A stretch of 8,724 nt of DNA from DHVE2 group archaeon (GTDB lineage Archaea; Thermoplasmatota; Thermoplasmata; Thermoplasmatales; Aciduliprofundaceae), in NCBI GenBank assembly GCA_015520975.1, contig WAOZ01000098.1, forward strand, positions 1-8,724, read 5' to 3'. Below are positions 7,082 to 8,724 of the stretch, piece by piece. The translations under genes and the position numbers were made by a program. The first letter of the stretch is position 1; the number at the start of each line of letters is the position of its first letter. The notes under the pieces were generated by a model that ran no database searches, was not told the DNA's origin, and worked only from the letters and a program-made list of their open reading frames with translations.

Positions 7082-8724
7082 ACTTCCCGTTTACCGCTGT
7101 AGTTGGTATGGATAAGGCAAAACTTGCACTGCTCTGCGCAGCTGTTGATCCACTAATAGGCGGCGTTCTTCTTCGGGGTGATAAAGGCACAGGTAAATCA
7201 ACGCTTGTCAGGGCATTTGCAAAAATTTTACCAGAAATAGATGTTGTTGCAGATTGTCCCTTCAACTGTAATCCACATAATCCATTGGAAATGTGCGATT
7301 CATGCTACGAAAGATACAGAAACGGTAAAACTCTACCCCTAAGAAAGAAAAAGATGAAACTCGTGGATGTGCCGTTAAGCACAACTCCAGATCGTCTTGT
7401 TGGAACTGTGGACGTGGAACGCTTTTTGAAAGAGGGAACAAAAGCACTTCAGCCAGGACTGCTCGCGGAGGCAAATAGAGGTGTGCTCTATATTGATGAG
7501 GTCAATTTATTGGATGACTATGTTGCCGACTCTCTCCTAGACGCGGCAGCTATGGGATGGAATATAATAGAGCGAGAAGGGATATCATTTCGTCATCCAG
7601 CAAGATTTGTTTTGGTAGGCAGTATGAATCCAGAAGAGGGAGATCTTCGACCTCAGATTTTAGACCGATTCGGATTATGTGTGGATATCTCCGCACCAAC
7701 AAATATAGAGGAAAGAATAGAAATCGTCAATAGGGTAGAGAGATTTCACAGAAACCCAGTTGAATTCCATAAAAAATATGAAGAGAGAGAGAAATCATTA
7801 AGAGATAGAATAATAACCGCCAGACAGATAATATCGGAGATAGATATCCCTAGTGACTTACTTATGTTCATAGCAGAGACCGTGGTTTCCATGGGGATAA
7901 AAACAAATAGGGCAGAGATCGTAACAGTAAAAACGGCGAAGGCAATAGCAGCGCTGAATGGACGGAAAAATGTAACGCGAGAGGATGTGCTCAAAGCTAT
8001 GGACCTCGCACTTCCACATAGAATTCGGGCGAAACCTTTTGAAAAGAAAGAAAGTATGGAGATTCCAAATAATCTGTTTTCAAGAATGAACAGGACTATC
8101 TCACATGGAACATCAGGGGGTAATGAGAAAAACAAAAGTACGCATCCCAGTGGAGAGTGCGCAAAAGTTTTTCCAACGAACAAAAATGCGCCATACCCGA
8201 ATATAGCGCATGTGAATCATAAAAACGAATCAAAGAATATCTTTATACCGTCCCGTGATACAACAGTGCTCTCCCAAAATACGCGTCAGGGGATGCATAT
8301 CTATTCTATTAATTCGTCGCATTCATTTTCAGATGTAGACTTTTATGCTACTGCGATCAAAATGATTATGAAATATGGATCTCCAAAATTTCCTGTAAAA
8401 AAAGAGGATATAATGATACGTGTTAGAAGAACACCCGTTCAATCGATATGGACCTTGCTCCTTGATTCAAGCGGGAGTATGTCCGCGCACAGAAAAATTG
8501 AAATTGCAAAAGGTGTAGCTTGGAATATTGTAGAGAGAGGATACATGAAGCGCTCTAAAATATGCCTCATACTTGCTAGAGGAAAGAGAGCTAGAATTGC
8601 TGTCCCTCCAACAAAAAATTACTGGAGAGTAATTGAATCCATAGAAAATGCACCAACTGGAGGCCGAACCCCTATACCTTCAGCATTAAAGACTCTTATC
8701 GATATACAAAATAAGTATAGATAC
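7057..8724 (+). CDS. chlD: fused ChlI-ChlD chelatase subunit (AAA+ ATPase plus vWA domain), 3'-truncated by the window
   Basis: The frame is open for 556 codons with no stop and runs off the right edge. Residues 1-325 are a BchI-type AAA+ ATPase: Walker A GDKGTGKS at 41-48, a four-cysteine insert C67/C71/C80/C83, Walker B VLYIDE at 143-148, sensor-1 Asn191 in SMNPEEGDLRP, a candidate arginine finger R204 in LDRFG, sensor-2 R285 in NRAE, and the domain end LPHRIR at 319-324. A linker of about 125 residues rich in Asn, Ser, His and Lys follows. Then comes a von Willebrand A domain with MIDAS residues D470, S472 and S474 in DSSGSM and T538 in GGRTP; the remaining part of the site lies beyond the window. 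With CobN it would make the motor and organiser of a class I chelatase, the AAA+ part hydrolysing ATP and the vWA part docking on CobN. It begins 25 nt inside cobN with an excellent SD. No separate small subunit is visible here. Confidence 0.92.
   Translation, partial: MAIAERKMNFPFTAVVGMDKAKLALLCAAVDPLIGGVLLRGDKGTGKSTLVRAFAKILPEIDVVADCPFNCNPHNPLEMCDSCYERYRNGKTLPLRKKKMKLVDVPLSTTPDRLVGTVDVERFLKEGTKALQPGLLAEANRGVLYIDEVNLLDDYVADSLLDAAAMGWNIIEREGISFRHPARFVLVGSMNPEEGDLRPQILDRFGLCVDISAPTNIEERIEIVNRVERFHRNPVEFHKKYEEREKSLRDRIITARQIISEIDIPSDLLMFIAETVVSMGIKTNRAEIVTVKTAKAIAALNGRKNVTREDVLKAMDLALPHRIRAKPFEKKESMEIPNNLFSRMNRTISHGTSGGNEKNKSTHPSGECAKVFPTNKNAPYPNIAHVNHKNESKNIFIPSRDTTVLSQNTRQGMHIYSINSSHSFSDVDFYATAIKMIMKYGSPKFPVKKEDIMIRVRRTPVQSIWTLLLDSSGSMSAHRKIEIAKGVAWNIVERGYMKRSKICLILARGKRARIAVPPTKNYWRVIESIENAPTGGRTPIPSALKTLIDIQNKYRY
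8397..8426 (+). other. candidate recoding or internal-start junction before the vWA domain
   Basis: The sequence A_AAA_AAA_G (8397-8403) is an in-frame canonical -1 slippery heptamer. A -1 shift would meet TAG at 8424-8426 after seven codons, and a +1 shift or loss of one A would meet TAA at 8411-8413. That TAA overlaps an in-frame ATG at 8413 (Met453) in TAATG form, preceded by GAGG (8404-8407) at 5-nt spacing. A weak stem (GTGTT 8420-8424 with AACAC 8430-8434) follows. Translation of the full fusion without any shift is the default reading; the site is only a candidate, because KKED is simply encoded by A- and G-rich codons. Confidence 0.22.

Noticed and set aside
6879..7265. 128-aa minus-strand frame across the cobN/chlD junction
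   Set aside because: It is antisense to two clearly coding regions joined by a 25-nt overlap, and it has no recognisable domain.

Overview
The window reads as a stretch of archaeal chromosome, most likely from a euryarchaeon of the methanogen type or a relative. The reasons are an archaeal TrmG10-type tRNA methyltransferase at the left edge, AT-rich TATA-like promoter elements, strong GGAGGTGA-type ribosome binding sites, heavy use of AGA/AGG and ATA codons, a solute-binding protein held by an uncleaved N-terminal helix, and an archaeal-style CobN plus fused ChlI-ChlD pair. The base composition looks AT-rich by eye; it was not computed. The genus cannot be fixed from the sequence.

Layout: positions 2-604 hold the 3' part of a tRNA (guanine-10) N2-methyltransferase gene that begins outside the window. 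Positions 605-724 are a 120-bp AT-rich intergenic region with two TATA-like boxes, three TAACA-type half-sites in alternating orientation, and a Shine-Dalgarno sequence. Positions 725-8724 are a tightly packed five-gene operon on the + strand: a class III solute-binding protein, a BtuC/FecCD-type permease, its ATPase, the large chelatase subunit CobN (1225 aa), and a ChlI-ChlD fusion (AAA+ plus von Willebrand A) that runs off the right edge after 556 codons. Every junction inside the operon overlaps (1, 7, 7 and 25 nt), so translation is probably coupled throughout. There are no RNA genes, CRISPR arrays or mobile elements that I can support.

How the genes fit together: the first three make a BtuCDF/FecBCD-like importer for a metal chelate, corrinoid or similar large ligand. 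The last two supply the large subunit and the ATPase/vWA parts of an ATP-dependent class I metal chelatase that inserts Co2+ (or another divalent metal) into a tetrapyrrole. The arrangement suggests that uptake and metal insertion are jointly controlled, but the ligand and the metal cannot be read from the sequence. The central CobN motif resembles the H subunit of magnesium chelatase more than textbook CobN.

The families are known. The least explained signal is the junction between the linker and the vWA domain of the ChlI-ChlD gene: an in-frame A7 slippery run, stops close by in both other frames, and an in-frame ATG with an SD-like sequence in TAATG geometry. It could let one gene yield separate small and medium chelatase subunits, but protein-coding constraint could also explain it.
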